This document shows positions 41,287-50,110 of a stretch of DNA of 58,175 nt, in pieces. Numbering within the stretch: the first letter of the stretch is position 1; each line of letters begins with the position of its first letter. Below the pieces are notes generated by a model. That model did not search any database, was not told the DNA's origin, and saw nothing but the letters and a program-made list of their open reading frames with translations. Source of the stretch: JBOGJG01 sp050747825 (lineage in GTDB: Bacteria > Acidobacteriota > UBA6911 > RPQK01 > JBOGJG01). The translations under genes and the position numbers were made by a program. The stretch is taken from the NCBI GenBank assembly GCA_050747825.1, contig JBOGJG010000420.1:1-58175 (forward strand), read 5' to 3'.

Positions 41287-42021
41287 TTAAGATAAGAACT
41301 CCTGAGCCAAAGCCCTATAATCTTTCGCACCCGCCGACTGGGGCGCGTATTTAAGAACGCTTTTTGCAAATGATGGGGCTTCCGCCACGCGGACGTTTTC
41401 CCGAATCACTGTATCAAACACTCTTTCCTGAACATTTGTCCTGATCAGGTCCAGAACCTCGCTGCTTAGCTTCCAGCGGGGATTGTATCGGACGGGAAGA
41501 ATCCCTTTTATTCTCAAGTCGCGCTGGAAGGCTCGCTTGAAATCATCCATGGTAGCCAGCAATTGAGTAAGCCCCTGAAGGCTCAGCACCTCCATGAGCA
41601 CGGGGATCAACACGCCGTCTGACGCGTTGAGCGCATTGACGGTCAGGACGGACAGGGAAGGCGCGCAATCAATAAGAACATAGTCGTACTTTCCTCTGAG
41701 ACCTCGCAGATAGTTCTTCAAAAAATCTTCGCGGCCTGGAGTGGAGGCCAGCGCCAGCTCGATATCCGCCAATTCCAGAGAACTGGGTAACACGTGCAAA
41801 TTCTTGTTCTCGGTTTTGTGCAAGGACCCATCGCTGAATACGCCGATTAGGGTTCCCCTCGGGGGCGAAAGCCCCAGCGAATAGGAGAGACTTGCCTGCG
41901 GGTCAAAATCGACCAGCAGGACTCTCTTGCCCAGATCGGCCAGGGCTGTCCCTAAATTAATGGTGGTGGTGGTTTTTCCGGTCCCACCCTTTTGGTTAAT
42001 TACCGCAATGATTTCGCCCAC
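41287..42021 (-). CDS. ParA-family ATPase of the chemosensory operon
   Basis: The 244-residue protein has the deviant Walker A AVINQKGGTGKTTTTINLG with the signature lysine, VLLVDFDPQAS, and YVLIDCAPSLSVLTVNAL, as in Soj/ParA. No parB or parS is adjacent. Instead it begins the chemoreceptor operon, 13 nt before the receptor start. In Rhodobacter sphaeroides the ParA homologue PpfA positions cytoplasmic chemoreceptor clusters with TlpT; the same job is inferred here. Start GTG 42021 with GGGGG upstream. Confidence 0.85.
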   Translation of the reverse strand: MGEIIAVINQKGGTGKTTTTINLGTALADLGKRVLLVDFDPQASLSYSLGLSPPRGTLIGVFSDGSLHKTENKNLHVLPSSLELADIELALASTPGREDFLKNYLRGLRGKYDYVLIDCAPSLSVLTVNALNASDGVLIPVLMEVLSLQGLTQLLATMDDFKRAFQRDLRIKGILPVRYNPRWKLSSEVLDLIRTNVQERVFDTVIRENVRVAEAPSFAKSVLKYAPQSAGAKDYRALAQEFLS

Positions 42022-42173
42022 TATAAGCCCCCACTATCTACGCTCTGGCCAGCTCCTTATTCATTTTACCCACGCTTTGTGAACGGCTTCACTCGATCAT
42101 AAGCCGAAAAAGAGGATTAGAGAACAGTTAATTCCAAAAAAATATGGCTATTGTATCAGAGGGAGGAGGTGGC

Positions 42174-42208
42174 GGGTGTCAGGTGTCAGCCGTCAGGTAT
42201 CAATCTCA
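42174..42208. repeat. heptamer array (AGGTGTC type) at the M28 peptidase stop
   Basis: Five 7-bp units (GGGTGTC, AGGTGTC, AGCCGTC, AGGTATC, AATCTCA) abut the peptidase gene; its TGA stop codon is formed by the last unit. The same unit type recurs at the right edge of the window (58151-58175). Confidence 0.75.
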
Positions 42209-44335
42209 CCTCGTCAGTCTCCTGATCTGATCCAGCGTCTGGTTAGCTGCCCGGAGTTGCTGCAGCAGGAGTTGCGCCTGAAAAGCAGCGATGGTGTACT
42301 CCCCGTCATCAAGCGCTTGTGAAACACCGGGGAGCGGCTTACTGGCGTAGCCGGTATAATAACCAGGAGCGTAAATGGCATGTTTGAACCAGGGCCGTTT
42401 GGGCAAGCCCTCTTCCAGGAGAAAGTTCCGTTCAACCTGGCGCAACAGCTCGTTAATCCTGGCTACAGCGGTGGCATTGACATTCCTGTCGAGCATTCTT
42501 TCAATCCCCTGGTTGATCTCGCGGCCAATTTCATCCATCGCCTTTGCCTCCTGAAGGAGGCTCTCCCAATTGATATTTACTTCCTCGATGCGAGCGGATT
42601 GCATCCTCAGACTCTCCAGGTGTCCGGCGATTGCCTGTCCGTAATCGCTGTAGTCAAAAGGCAGCACATCAGCGTTGGCCAGGCGCAGCGCCATGCGTCC
42701 CCAGATCTTCGTCATAACGGGATGGTACTGCCATATGGGATCGCCAAAGCGAGTCATCCAATAATGAGTGTCATAGAGAGAATGATAGACGCCGTAGTCG
42801 CCCTTAAACCCCATAGTGAGCGAGGGGACGCCTAGGTGATCCAGGAACACGGTGTAATCGGAGCCGCTGCCCAAATCACCCAGCTTCACGTCGGCTAGGG
42901 GCTCCTGATCGTCTTTCTGCTGGTTGTCCTGCTGGTCGGCCAGCCAAGCCTCATGCACGCTCTTGCCTGTGGCGGGATCTTCCACCGTGCGCACGACTTC
43001 CCGGACCAGGTCCTGAAGAGAGGGGACAGCGGAAGCAGCGAATGTGTTGCCGCTCACGGCCGAATCGACGTTCAAGTAGGCGACAGCGTTTTCCGTCAAC
43101 TCAGCTCTTAAATCTTCGGCCCACTCTGTTGATCCGAGAAGACCGTACTCCTCGCCGCCCCAGGCAGCCAGGATGATGGTCCTCTTGGGCCGAAAGCCTG
43201 CCTGAAGAAGCTCTCCCAAGCCCGAAACCAGTTCCAGTAAGCAGGTTGTTCCACTGTTGGGATCCACAGCGCCATATGTCCACGCGTCGGTGTGATTGCC
43301 CAATACGACCCATTCGTTCGGATATGTGGAACCGCTGATCCTGCCGATGACGTTCCAGACAGGACGGACAGCGTAGTCCATTTCCAGGCTCATGCGGATG
43401 CGGGCGGGACCAGGCCCGACATGATAGGTAAAAGGCAAAGCTCCCTGCCACCCCTTGGGAACCACGGCGCCGGCCAGATTCTCGAGGATAGGCCTGGCTT
43501 CTTCATACGACAGAGGCTGAGAAGGAATGGAGGGCATATTGCTGATCTGCTCTTCAGGGATGCGAGTCGCTCCCTGAGTAGCGGCAATCCCCGGGGTCAA
43601 TGGGTCTCCCGGGTGGATGAACAGATACTGGACGCTGCCCCGCTGCACTCCGGACGGAGGTCGCAAGGGGCCAAAAGGATAAATGTCTCCCTGGAAGTAA
43701 CCATCGTCCATGGGATCGGAATAAATAAGAATGCCGGCCGCGCCCTGCTCTTCGGCCACCTTCACTTTGACCCCACGAAAACCCCCGCCATAGCGCGCCA
43801 GCACGATCCTATCGCGAACATCGACTCCGAGATCCCTCAGCCTCTCGTAATCGTCGGGAAGGCCGTAGTTCACGTAGACGACCTGTCCCTCGGCTTGGCC
43901 CGAAGGAGAGTAGGCGTTGAAAGGCATGATCACATCCTGGGCAAAAGTGTCTTTGTCCAGTTCGTAGCCCTTTTCCTGAAGACTGAAATCGAGCTCACGA
44001 GGTTCTAAAAGCTGAACCCGAATTTCCTTTGGATAGGGATAATAAACCTGGTATTCGACCAGCTCAGCCGGGATTCCGGCGCCCGAAAAATGCTTAAAGA
44101 CGTACTCTACGACTTGACGTTGAGAGGGCTGACCCTCGATGTGCGGCTCTTCCGTCAGGATGAGGTGGTGCCGTCGGGAGGATACCGGCGAGGGCACCGA
44201 CGAAAACATTTCTTCAATTTTGAGCTGCTGTGCGCTGTTGTCGGCTGTAAATCCCATGGGCCGCGGCAGGCCATTGGCCGGGCCGGCGAACAGCAGCGTG
44301 GCTGAAAGCAGGACAGTAAGGGTCTTGAGGAACAT
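42206..44335 (-). CDS. secreted M28 peptidase (glutamate carboxypeptidase II-like)
   Basis: The 709-residue protein begins with a signal peptide (MFLKTLTVLLSATLLFAGPA). It has the N-acetylated-alpha-linked acidic dipeptidase layout: a PA insert (RIVLARYGGGFRGVKVKVAE), the two-zinc M28 core with ligands in LGNHTDAW, DPNSGTTCLLEL, AWGGEEYGLLGS, LNVDSAVSG and the His of YDTHYW, and a C-terminal transferrin-receptor-like dimerisation domain. It should remove terminal acidic residues from peptides in the periplasm or outside. It is transcribed separately from its neighbours, between repeat arrays. Confidence 0.93.
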   Translation of the reverse strand: MFLKTLTVLLSATLLFAGPANGLPRPMGFTADNSAQQLKIEEMFSSVPSPVSSRRHHLILTEEPHIEGQPSQRQVVEYVFKHFSGAGIPAELVEYQVYYPYPKEIRVQLLEPRELDFSLQEKGYELDKDTFAQDVIMPFNAYSPSGQAEGQVVYVNYGLPDDYERLRDLGVDVRDRIVLARYGGGFRGVKVKVAEEQGAAGILIYSDPMDDGYFQGDIYPFGPLRPPSGVQRGSVQYLFIHPGDPLTPGIAATQGATRIPEEQISNMPSIPSQPLSYEEARPILENLAGAVVPKGWQGALPFTYHVGPGPARIRMSLEMDYAVRPVWNVIGRISGSTYPNEWVVLGNHTDAWTYGAVDPNSGTTCLLELVSGLGELLQAGFRPKRTIILAAWGGEEYGLLGSTEWAEDLRAELTENAVAYLNVDSAVSGNTFAASAVPSLQDLVREVVRTVEDPATGKSVHEAWLADQQDNQQKDDQEPLADVKLGDLGSGSDYTVFLDHLGVPSLTMGFKGDYGVYHSLYDTHYWMTRFGDPIWQYHPVMTKIWGRMALRLANADVLPFDYSDYGQAIAGHLESLRMQSARIEEVNINWESLLQEAKAMDEIGREINQGIERMLDRNVNATAVARINELLRQVERNFLLEEGLPKRPWFKHAIYAPGYYTGYASKPLPGVSQALDDGEYTIAAFQAQLLLQQLRAANQTLDQIRRLTR

Positions 44336-44358
44336 GGAGCCATTGTACTGTGTGGCTC

Positions 44359-44448
44359 GGGATTCGTCATTCGTGATCCGGGCAGTACATTGCTGAGCAA
44401 GCCGAGCGGCGATGATCCGGGGCCGGCTCGCTATCGATCACGGATCAC
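44359..44448. repeat. inverted heptamer units (GTGATTC type)
   Basis: GGGATTC, GTCATTC, GTGATCC (44359-44379) face CGATCAC, GGATCAC (44435-44448) across about 55 nt. The right part encodes the last residues and the TAG stop of the phosphorylase-like gene; the left part lies just upstream of the peptidase start. Confidence 0.65.
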
Positions 44449-45030
44449 ACCTATCAGCCTGCTCAGGTGATTCGCCAGCGTACGCATGTTCGTGTCGAAG
44501 TTTCGCCAAAAGCCCAGGATACCGGATTCATGCGTGTCCGAGACGACCTTGAGTGCCAGAGCGGGTATTGAGAGATCCGCAGCGGTCTTCAGTGCGGCGA
44601 CTGCTTCCAGGTCACAGATCGAGGCGCCGGTTCGCTCGAAAAGACGCAGGCGGTCCTGGGCACGAAGAACCGGCCACCCTACCGTAATACCGCGGCCTGA
44701 GGCCTGGTAACCGATGCTTTGGAGGCTTTGGAGGACCGACTTATCCAGGACAACTTCTTCTTTCCCAGACATTGGGCCATTCGAAAGTTCCCAGATCTCG
44801 GGGCAAACAATTTGGCCCATTTCCAAAGAGGGGTCGAGTTGGCCGGCGGTGCCGGTGAAGATAAAAAGGGAGGGTTGACGGCGGGCAAAGTATTCTTGGA
44901 GCGACAGTTGCGTCGTTTGACGCCCCAGGCCGGTGGCTATGATCTCGCAATCAGAGTCGATATGCCGGCGTAGTGCAGCCGCCTCTTTTTTCAGGGCACA
45001 GGCGATGAGGAGATCACATCCAACCGACAT
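44431..45030 (-). CDS. nucleoside phosphorylase-like protein
   Basis: The 199-residue protein has the outline of the PNP/UDP family: LLIACALKKEAAALRRHI, FIFTGTAGQLDPSLEMGQIV (substrate and phosphate loop), the CDLEAVAALKTA helix with the base-contacting acid, and the ALKVVSDTHES loop with the catalytic-type Asp. It resembles the short MTA/SAH nucleosidase-type and hopanoid-associated phosphorylases. Substrate unknown. It overlaps the preceding gene by 17 nt, so it belongs to the sigma-factor operon, where a salvage enzyme is unexpected. The C-terminal GVIRDR is encoded by repeat units. Confidence 0.8.
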   Translation of the reverse strand: MSVGCDLLIACALKKEAAALRRHIDSDCEIIATGLGRQTTQLSLQEYFARRQPSLFIFTGTAGQLDPSLEMGQIVCPEIWELSNGPMSGKEEVVLDKSVLQSLQSIGYQASGRGITVGWPVLRAQDRLRLFERTGASICDLEAVAALKTAADLSIPALALKVVSDTHESGILGFWRNFDTNMRTLANHLSRLIGVIRDR

Positions 45031-45859
45031 CGACCCCGCCCACGCCGGTCTTGATCCTGAAACGGATGATCTTGTCTACGCGATCGATATTTTTGCTGTA
45101 ATAAGTGTTCCCGCGCTTTGTAAAGTCTTGCAGGTTCAGGCCGGAAAGAAAATTGGCCGGAGCTCTGATTTCGGCTCCGACACTGCGCGGAAGCCGAATT
45201 TCCACACCGCCGATCCCCACCTCAATTTCCACCTCTCCGGAGTGTTGCCAGGCGCCAGAGAAATCCAACTCAGACCCGCCAATTCCACCATGGAAGCGGA
45301 AGGTCTTAAATCCAAAATTTCCCAGGCCCGTTACTTCCAGAGCGCCGATCCCGCTTCGGATTTCCAATTCTTCACAGACGGTCCGGTTCGGTGACAGCAT
45401 GGAGACCCTGGTTTCGCCGACTCCGCTCTCCAGGTTCAAAGAGCGAACGCTCATCCCGCTTAAATCGATCTCACTGTCACCGACGCCGCTGTGGGTCTGG
45501 AGAGCCAGAGGCACATCCGGGTTCAGGCGCAAATTCAATTGCGTTTTCAGGTTGCGCACCGATCTGGCTTTTCCTTCCAGAGCTACTTCCAGGCGGGCCT
45601 TCCCTCCATCTCTCTCGTATTGCACACGCGGCTCAAAGGCTCCATTGTATTGAAGATCCAGATCGTAACTCTGAGAAGGGCTTCCGGCCTCAATTTGGAG
45701 TGTTCCAACGGCGACTTCGATGTCGGCCTCGATGAGTTCCTCGCCCTGCAAGGGCGCATCTTGACGCAGCCTAGCATTGTAGGCCTCGCCATCATCCAGG
45801 TCCAGGAAGCAGGTCGAAAACGCCAGGGCTGCCAGAACTGCTATAAGTGCGGTCTTCAT
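45014..45859 (-). CDS. secreted toastrack-type envelope protein
   Basis: The 281-residue protein has an N-terminal signal peptide (ALIAVLAALAFSTCF; the Cys context is a poor lipobox). Repetitive beta structure follows, with glycine turns in QTHSGVGDSEIDLSG, LESGVGETRVSML, RSGIGALEVTGL and GGIGGSELDFSG, as in DUF2154/LiaF C-terminal and DUF4097 toastrack proteins. It overlaps the preceding toastrack gene by ATGA and the next gene by 17 nt. Probably an envelope stress sensor or effector. Confidence 0.8.
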   Translation of the reverse strand: MKTALIAVLAALAFSTCFLDLDDGEAYNARLRQDAPLQGEELIEADIEVAVGTLQIEAGSPSQSYDLDLQYNGAFEPRVQYERDGGKARLEVALEGKARSVRNLKTQLNLRLNPDVPLALQTHSGVGDSEIDLSGMSVRSLNLESGVGETRVSMLSPNRTVCEELEIRSGIGALEVTGLGNFGFKTFRFHGGIGGSELDFSGAWQHSGEVEIEVGIGGVEIRLPRSVGAEIRAPANFLSGLNLQDFTKRGNTYYSKNIDRVDKIIRFRIKTGVGGVDVGWM

Positions 45860-47598
45860 TTTCTTTCCTCGCCTGAGGCCTCCGCGTCGATCCGGATACT
45901 GGCGAACTCGGTTTGAAGCTTGACCTCCGGACCGTCACCAAAAGCTGTATTCAGCACCTGGAGGTTTTCTCTCCGGGAATCCGTCTCGCCAAATTCAGAC
46001 CTTATCTCGCCTCCGGGAGCCGATGCCGACAGTCTGAACTGAGCATTGGCAGCCAGAGAAAGCCTGATGTCGCCATGGCGATTAATGGCCGTGATCGGTC
46101 CAGGTAATGAGGCGCCGGCAGTCATTCGAATCTCACCGAACTCATTCTGAGCCTCGACCGAGCCCCCGAACTCCTCAAGTGACAGCCTTTCCAGTGAAGT
46201 ACTGATGCTGGCGTCTCCGCCCAGGCCGCGGACTTCCACACGCGAGCCTTTCGCGCGGATCGACAAGCTAGACTCCAGATCTTTGGCCTCAATTCTGGAA
46301 TGGGTGGCATCGATCGTAACCGGATTGCTGATCCTGGACAAATTGACATTGCTGTAAGAGGTCTGCAGATGCAGGGGTGCCCGGATATCATTGGCGGTGA
46401 CGGGTTCATAGGAGTTCTTGATGTCAACTGCCTGGGCCGCATTGCTGACACTGACTCGTGAGCCGTCGCCTGTGATCGTCGTTGTCCCCGAGACATTGTT
46501 GACTCTCACCGAGCCAAAATGGTTGCGGGCTGAAACGTTGCCCACGATGTTATCGGCGCGGATGGAGTCGTAATCTGTGGCCGCCTGGATATCGCCTTCA
46601 ATATTATTGAGGGCAACCGATCCCCTGCGGTTCTGGACCGTGACCGCGCCTGCGACAGATTCAATCGTGATGTCGCCATATTCGTCTTCCACCTGACAGG
46701 GCGCTTTCAGGCCAACAATTCTCACATCGCCATAACCGGCGGTCACTCTTGTCTGGGTACTCTGCGGAACATTCAGGGTCAGATGCGTGTGAAACCTGTA
46801 ATCCTGATCCGGAAGCGATGTCCGGTTGGTCCCGACATGAAGGACCCCGGCCTCACTCCGGGTCACCAGTTCGATTTTCTCTGAGACCGCTTCTGCCTTG
46901 TCCTGGTCATTTCCAAATACGACCTTGGCTAACTCGATCCTGACTTCGTCTGAAGCCGTGGCCGTCACACGGACATCGCCATAGAGATTCGCAATCTCAA
47001 TCTCCTGCAGGCCGCTGGCTGAAAGACTCTTCTGCTCCTCCCAACGATGCTCCTCCAGGTTCAGTGCGCCGATCGAAATCGGAAAATAATCACCAGCGAT
47101 GACCACCGGCCAGTACAGGTCGAATACTTCGCCCCGCACCTCCGCGGCTTTGGCCGCGGCGAAACCCAGCAGGACGACGAAAACTGTTCCTATCAGCTCC
47201 TCGATCCGGAATTGCAGCTTTCCCTGCAGGCGATAGAAGTCGATGACTTTCCCCAATCCAAAGAGGATGATCACCAGAGGCCAGTAGCGCCCAAAGAAGT
47301 CCAGACCGCTAACGATATCGAGGAGATCGAGGAAGATAAGGAGGCCTGTGGCAGTCCAGAAGATCCCGCTCAGCAGACCAGCCTTGCCGGGGCGATTCAG
47401 CAGCTCTTCCTGACTCCATGTAAAGTGCCGGACCAGTCGAGTCAGCCCCAACCACATAAGTAGCAGAGGAATCGCATACTGAGCAATCCTCAGCCAGCGA
47501 AGATCCAGCCCCACCAGGTTTTCGAGAAGAAATATGGCTCCAATGGCGATCAGGACCAATCCGGCTATGAGTGGAGCCAGGCCGCGTCTGTTGGACAT
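45856..47598 (-). CDS. LiaF-like membrane protein with a long toastrack beta-helix
   Basis: The 580-residue protein starts with four or more membrane helices (residues 8-165), including the DUF5668 type IAIGAIFLLENLVGL and SGIFWTATGLLIFLDL. A long repetitive beta domain follows with the DUF4097 pattern of strand plus GD or N turns (IANLYGDVRVTA, VTAGYGDVRIVG, VEDEYGDITIESV, VQNRRGSVALNNIEGDI). Homologues act as cell-envelope stress sensors or scaffolds. Its TAATG and ATGA overlaps with both neighbours place it at the centre of the sigma-factor operon. Confidence 0.82.
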   Translation of the reverse strand: MSNRRGLAPLIAGLVLIAIGAIFLLENLVGLDLRWLRIAQYAIPLLLMWLGLTRLVRHFTWSQEELLNRPGKAGLLSGIFWTATGLLIFLDLLDIVSGLDFFGRYWPLVIILFGLGKVIDFYRLQGKLQFRIEELIGTVFVVLLGFAAAKAAEVRGEVFDLYWPVVIAGDYFPISIGALNLEEHRWEEQKSLSASGLQEIEIANLYGDVRVTATASDEVRIELAKVVFGNDQDKAEAVSEKIELVTRSEAGVLHVGTNRTSLPDQDYRFHTHLTLNVPQSTQTRVTAGYGDVRIVGLKAPCQVEDEYGDITIESVAGAVTVQNRRGSVALNNIEGDIQAATDYDSIRADNIVGNVSARNHFGSVRVNNVSGTTTITGDGSRVSVSNAAQAVDIKNSYEPVTANDIRAPLHLQTSYSNVNLSRISNPVTIDATHSRIEAKDLESSLSIRAKGSRVEVRGLGGDASISTSLERLSLEEFGGSVEAQNEFGEIRMTAGASLPGPITAINRHGDIRLSLAANAQFRLSASAPGGEIRSEFGETDSRRENLQVLNTAFGDGPEVKLQTEFASIRIDAEASGEERK

Positions 47599-48302
47599 TA
47601 CGGATTCTCCTCTCCAGACGGGCGCTGTTCAAGTGAGTGCGGTGGCCGGGGCGGGCCGCTGGCCGGGTACCCTGTGGATGCTCGCGGCTCGGTTCGAGCT
47701 CCCCCGTTTGGTCTCTTATAATGATCGACGATGAGATAAATTCCCAGCGCCACCAGGAGTAAAGGCCAGAACTGCACCATGAAACGGAAGCTGATCAATC
47801 CGATGTTGTCGAGGAAGAAGAAAATTCCCAGCAGGATCAGAATTCCTCCCCAGATGGGGGCATTGATCTGTTCGAAGTTCTCCGCCCCTTCGGCGATCTC
47901 GGGATGAGCGACTCGACGCCTGATGATGGCCTGAGCGGCGCGGTAGGCATCCATGATGGTGAAGATATAGAAGGCAAATACCGCGATTGCGAAGACGCCG
48001 GAGGCTTCAGCGGCCAGCACCCACAATCCTATAAAGATGGCGAAATGGGTGACCGCCGTGGTGTACTGGCGATTGTAGACTGCCCCCATCCCGGGGATGA
48101 GTGCCAGGAGAGCGGCCCGGCTGGGGCTGAAGGTGGCAAAACTTGGGGTATTGACTATGCCGGCCAGTTCCGCGCCCGATACCAGGCAATCCTGACAGTA
48201 GATATTGCCTTTGACAGTATGTGCGCAAGCCTGGCACAAGTATCTCCGGCAAACCGCGCAGGTCTGAACCGAGTCTACTTGAGGATGGTAGTAACATTTC
48301 AT
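47598..48302 (-). CDS. B-box zinc-finger membrane protein with DUF5668-type helices
   Basis: The 234-residue protein begins MKCYYHPQVDSVQTCAVCRR, a B-box-like zinc finger of alternating Cys and His continuing through LCQACAHTVKGNIYCQDC. Membrane helices follow, and a second pair near the C-terminus (GGILILLGIFFFLDNIGLIS and QFWPLLLVALGIYLIVDHY) repeats the DUF5668 pattern found in the next gene. The C-tail is proline-rich. ATG 48302 has AGGAGG, 4 nt after the anti-sigma stop. Function unknown, but the shared domain links it to the toastrack protein. Confidence 0.82.
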   Translation of the reverse strand: MKCYYHPQVDSVQTCAVCRRYLCQACAHTVKGNIYCQDCLVSGAELAGIVNTPSFATFSPSRAALLALIPGMGAVYNRQYTTAVTHFAIFIGLWVLAAEASGVFAIAVFAFYIFTIMDAYRAAQAIIRRRVAHPEIAEGAENFEQINAPIWGGILILLGIFFFLDNIGLISFRFMVQFWPLLLVALGIYLIVDHYKRPNGGARTEPRASTGYPASGPPRPPHSLEQRPSGEENP

Positions 48303-48306
48303 TAAT

Positions 48307-48915
48307 TTATCCTCCTGAGCTATTCTCCTGCTCATCGGCAACCGGCTCCTGGCCTGCGACGCCAGATTCATCCGGATCCCCTTCCCCCAGTCCGAGATAA
48401 TAATCCAGCCGTCCGTAGAGGTCTTGCTTCAAAAATTGAATTTCCCCCAGAAAGCGGGTCCCATAGCCGTTGATCTGGGCTGATTTCTTGGAGATCTGGC
48501 TGGACAATCGTCCAGCGCTTTCTCTGAGGGCCGAGGGGCTCAGATCAGAGGACGCCGCCCAAAGGGCCGGAGCAAAGGAGCCGACGAAAACAGATATAAA
48601 GACACACATAAAGACCGAGCCAAAGGCGAAACGCCGGCTCAAGAAGGGGGAAAGCGTGGGCAGGACCAAGTCGGACCAGAGCGAGTGTATCCTGGAGCGC
48701 CCGCCAGTGTGATCGAGAATCCAGTCCACCATTTCTGGCGGAGCAGGGACAGGGGGCAGAGCAGCCAACTCCCTCTGCAACTCGGAGACGCTCTGCAGCA
48801 GGCCCGCACAATCGGCGCATCCGGCTGCGTGGCCCTTCATGGCCCTCTGAAGATGCGGATCGAGGGTCTGATCCATCCACTCCAGAATTAAAGACTCAAA
48901 CCTTGCGCAATTCAT
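48307..48915 (-). CDS. anti-sigma factor with zinc-finger (ZAS) domain
   Basis: The 202-residue protein has the zinc-binding anti-sigma motif HAAGCADCAGLLQSV (H-x3-C-x2-C) at about residues 29-43, a single membrane helix (FAFGSVFMCVFISVFVGSFA), and a periplasmic C-terminal tail. It should hold the sigma factor encoded just before it at the membrane until an envelope signal releases it. The gene pair overlaps by ATGA. Confidence 0.9.
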   Translation of the reverse strand: MNCARFESLILEWMDQTLDPHLQRAMKGHAAGCADCAGLLQSVSELQRELAALPPVPAPPEMVDWILDHTGGRSRIHSLWSDLVLPTLSPFLSRRFAFGSVFMCVFISVFVGSFAPALWAASSDLSPSALRESAGRLSSQISKKSAQINGYGTRFLGEIQFLKQDLYGRLDYYLGLGEGDPDESGVAGQEPVADEQENSSGG

Positions 48916-49508
48916 AAATCCGCTCCCGTGGGTTCACTCTGGTTTTTTTTCAAAATCTTTGCCAGTTCAATTCTTCCCCGATTGATCCGGGATTTTACGG
49001 TGCCTTCGGGCACGCTCAAGATCTGGGAGATCTCCGAGTAGTTATATCCTTCTATATCACGTAGAATGACGGCTTCTCTCAACACGTCCGAGAGCCTTTG
49101 CAGTCCTCGGGCCAAAAACTGGGCCCTTTCCTTGTAATGCAAACTTTCATGGGGTCCCGGCAGGGAACCCGAAAGATGCGAGTCCGGCTTGAAATCGAGC
49201 ACCTCCAGTTCCTCGCTGCCTGCCACATTTCGCTTGCCCTTCGTGGAGCGGTGCTGATCGATAATGAGATTTCGGGCAACTCTCATGATCCAGTTTCCCA
49301 GTGCGCCCAGGTCCGAACGATAGCCCGAGAGATTCTGGTAGACCTTCAGAAAGACATCCTGCGTCAGGTCCTGCGCTGCATCGAATTGATGTGTAAACCT
49401 GTAAGCCACGTTATAAACCCTTCCCGAATAGAGCTGCACCAACTCTTCCCAGGCGCGAGAATCCCCTTCCAAACATCGCTTAGCCAGCTTCGCGTCTGAA
49501 TCTTGCAC
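48912..49508 (-). CDS. ECF (RpoE-type) RNA polymerase sigma factor
   Basis: The 198-residue sigma-70 family factor has region 2 (YNVAYRFTHQFDAAQDLTQDVFLKVYQNL, seen as region 2.1 YNVAYRFTHQFD and 2.2 AAQDLTQDVFLKVY), and region 4 with LREAVILRDIEGYNYSEISQ and VPEGTVKSRINRGR. It is the first gene of the operon and is expected to direct that operon's own transcription together with envelope-stress genes. No convincing ECF promoter motif was found upstream by eye. Confidence 0.93.
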   Translation of the reverse strand: MQDSDAKLAKRCLEGDSRAWEELVQLYSGRVYNVAYRFTHQFDAAQDLTQDVFLKVYQNLSGYRSDLGALGNWIMRVARNLIIDQHRSTKGKRNVAGSEELEVLDFKPDSHLSGSLPGPHESLHYKERAQFLARGLQRLSDVLREAVILRDIEGYNYSEISQILSVPEGTVKSRINRGRIELAKILKKNQSEPTGADL

Positions 49509-49641
49509 CGGGTCTCGAACTTTCTATCCATTACAAAGCATCTGTTCCCTTATGCATTTACACACAGGAAACGGAAACAGAAGGGAAAAAGTTCCCGGAA
49601 TTTTATAGCATTTAGGTTAAGTGTGGTGATAACTATATTTT

Positions 49642-50085
49642 ATGCGCTGCCCCTACTGTGGTCATCGAAGAGATCGAGTGGTCGATTCCCGGGAGAGCAA
49701 GGAGGGAGAGGCGATTCGCCGGCGCCGCGAGTGCCTGTCCTGCCACCGGCGTTTTACCAGCTATGAGAGAATCGAAGAGATTCCTTATATGGTCGTTAAG
49801 AAGGGGGACCACCGTGAACGCTTTGAGCGCTCCAAGGTGTTGGCGGGATTGCTTAAAGCCTGCGAAAAAAGGCCCGTATCGGCACGCCAACTCGACGAAA
49901 TCGTGAACGAAATCGAGCAGCGCCTGATTGAAAGTCGGGACCGGGAACTCTCTTCCGAAGAGATCGGGCAGCACTTGATGAGGCGGCTGAAGGAGATCGA
50001 CAAAGTCTCTTACGTCCGTTTTGCTTCCGTTTACCTCGAGTTTGAAGACGTCAGGGAGTTTGCAAAGGAAGTGGAGGAATTGTGA
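49642..50085 (+). CDS. nrdR: transcriptional repressor NrdR
   Basis: NrdR represses ribonucleotide reductase genes in response to (d)ATP. The 147-residue protein has the N-terminal four-cysteine zinc ribbon (CPYCGHRRDRVVDSRESKEG and CLSCHRRFTSYERIE) and the ATP-cone domain beginning VVKKGDHRERFERSKVLAGL. Length and order are exactly the family's. No NrdR boxes or nrd genes are seen in the window. It is followed closely by thiL. Confidence 0.96.
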   Translation: MRCPYCGHRRDRVVDSRESKEGEAIRRRRECLSCHRRFTSYERIEEIPYMVVKKGDHRERFERSKVLAGLLKACEKRPVSARQLDEIVNEIEQRLIESRDRELSSEEIGQHLMRRLKEIDKVSYVRFASVYLEFEDVREFAKEVEEL

Positions 50086-50110
50086 TTCAAATGACGAATC
50101 ACGAATCACC

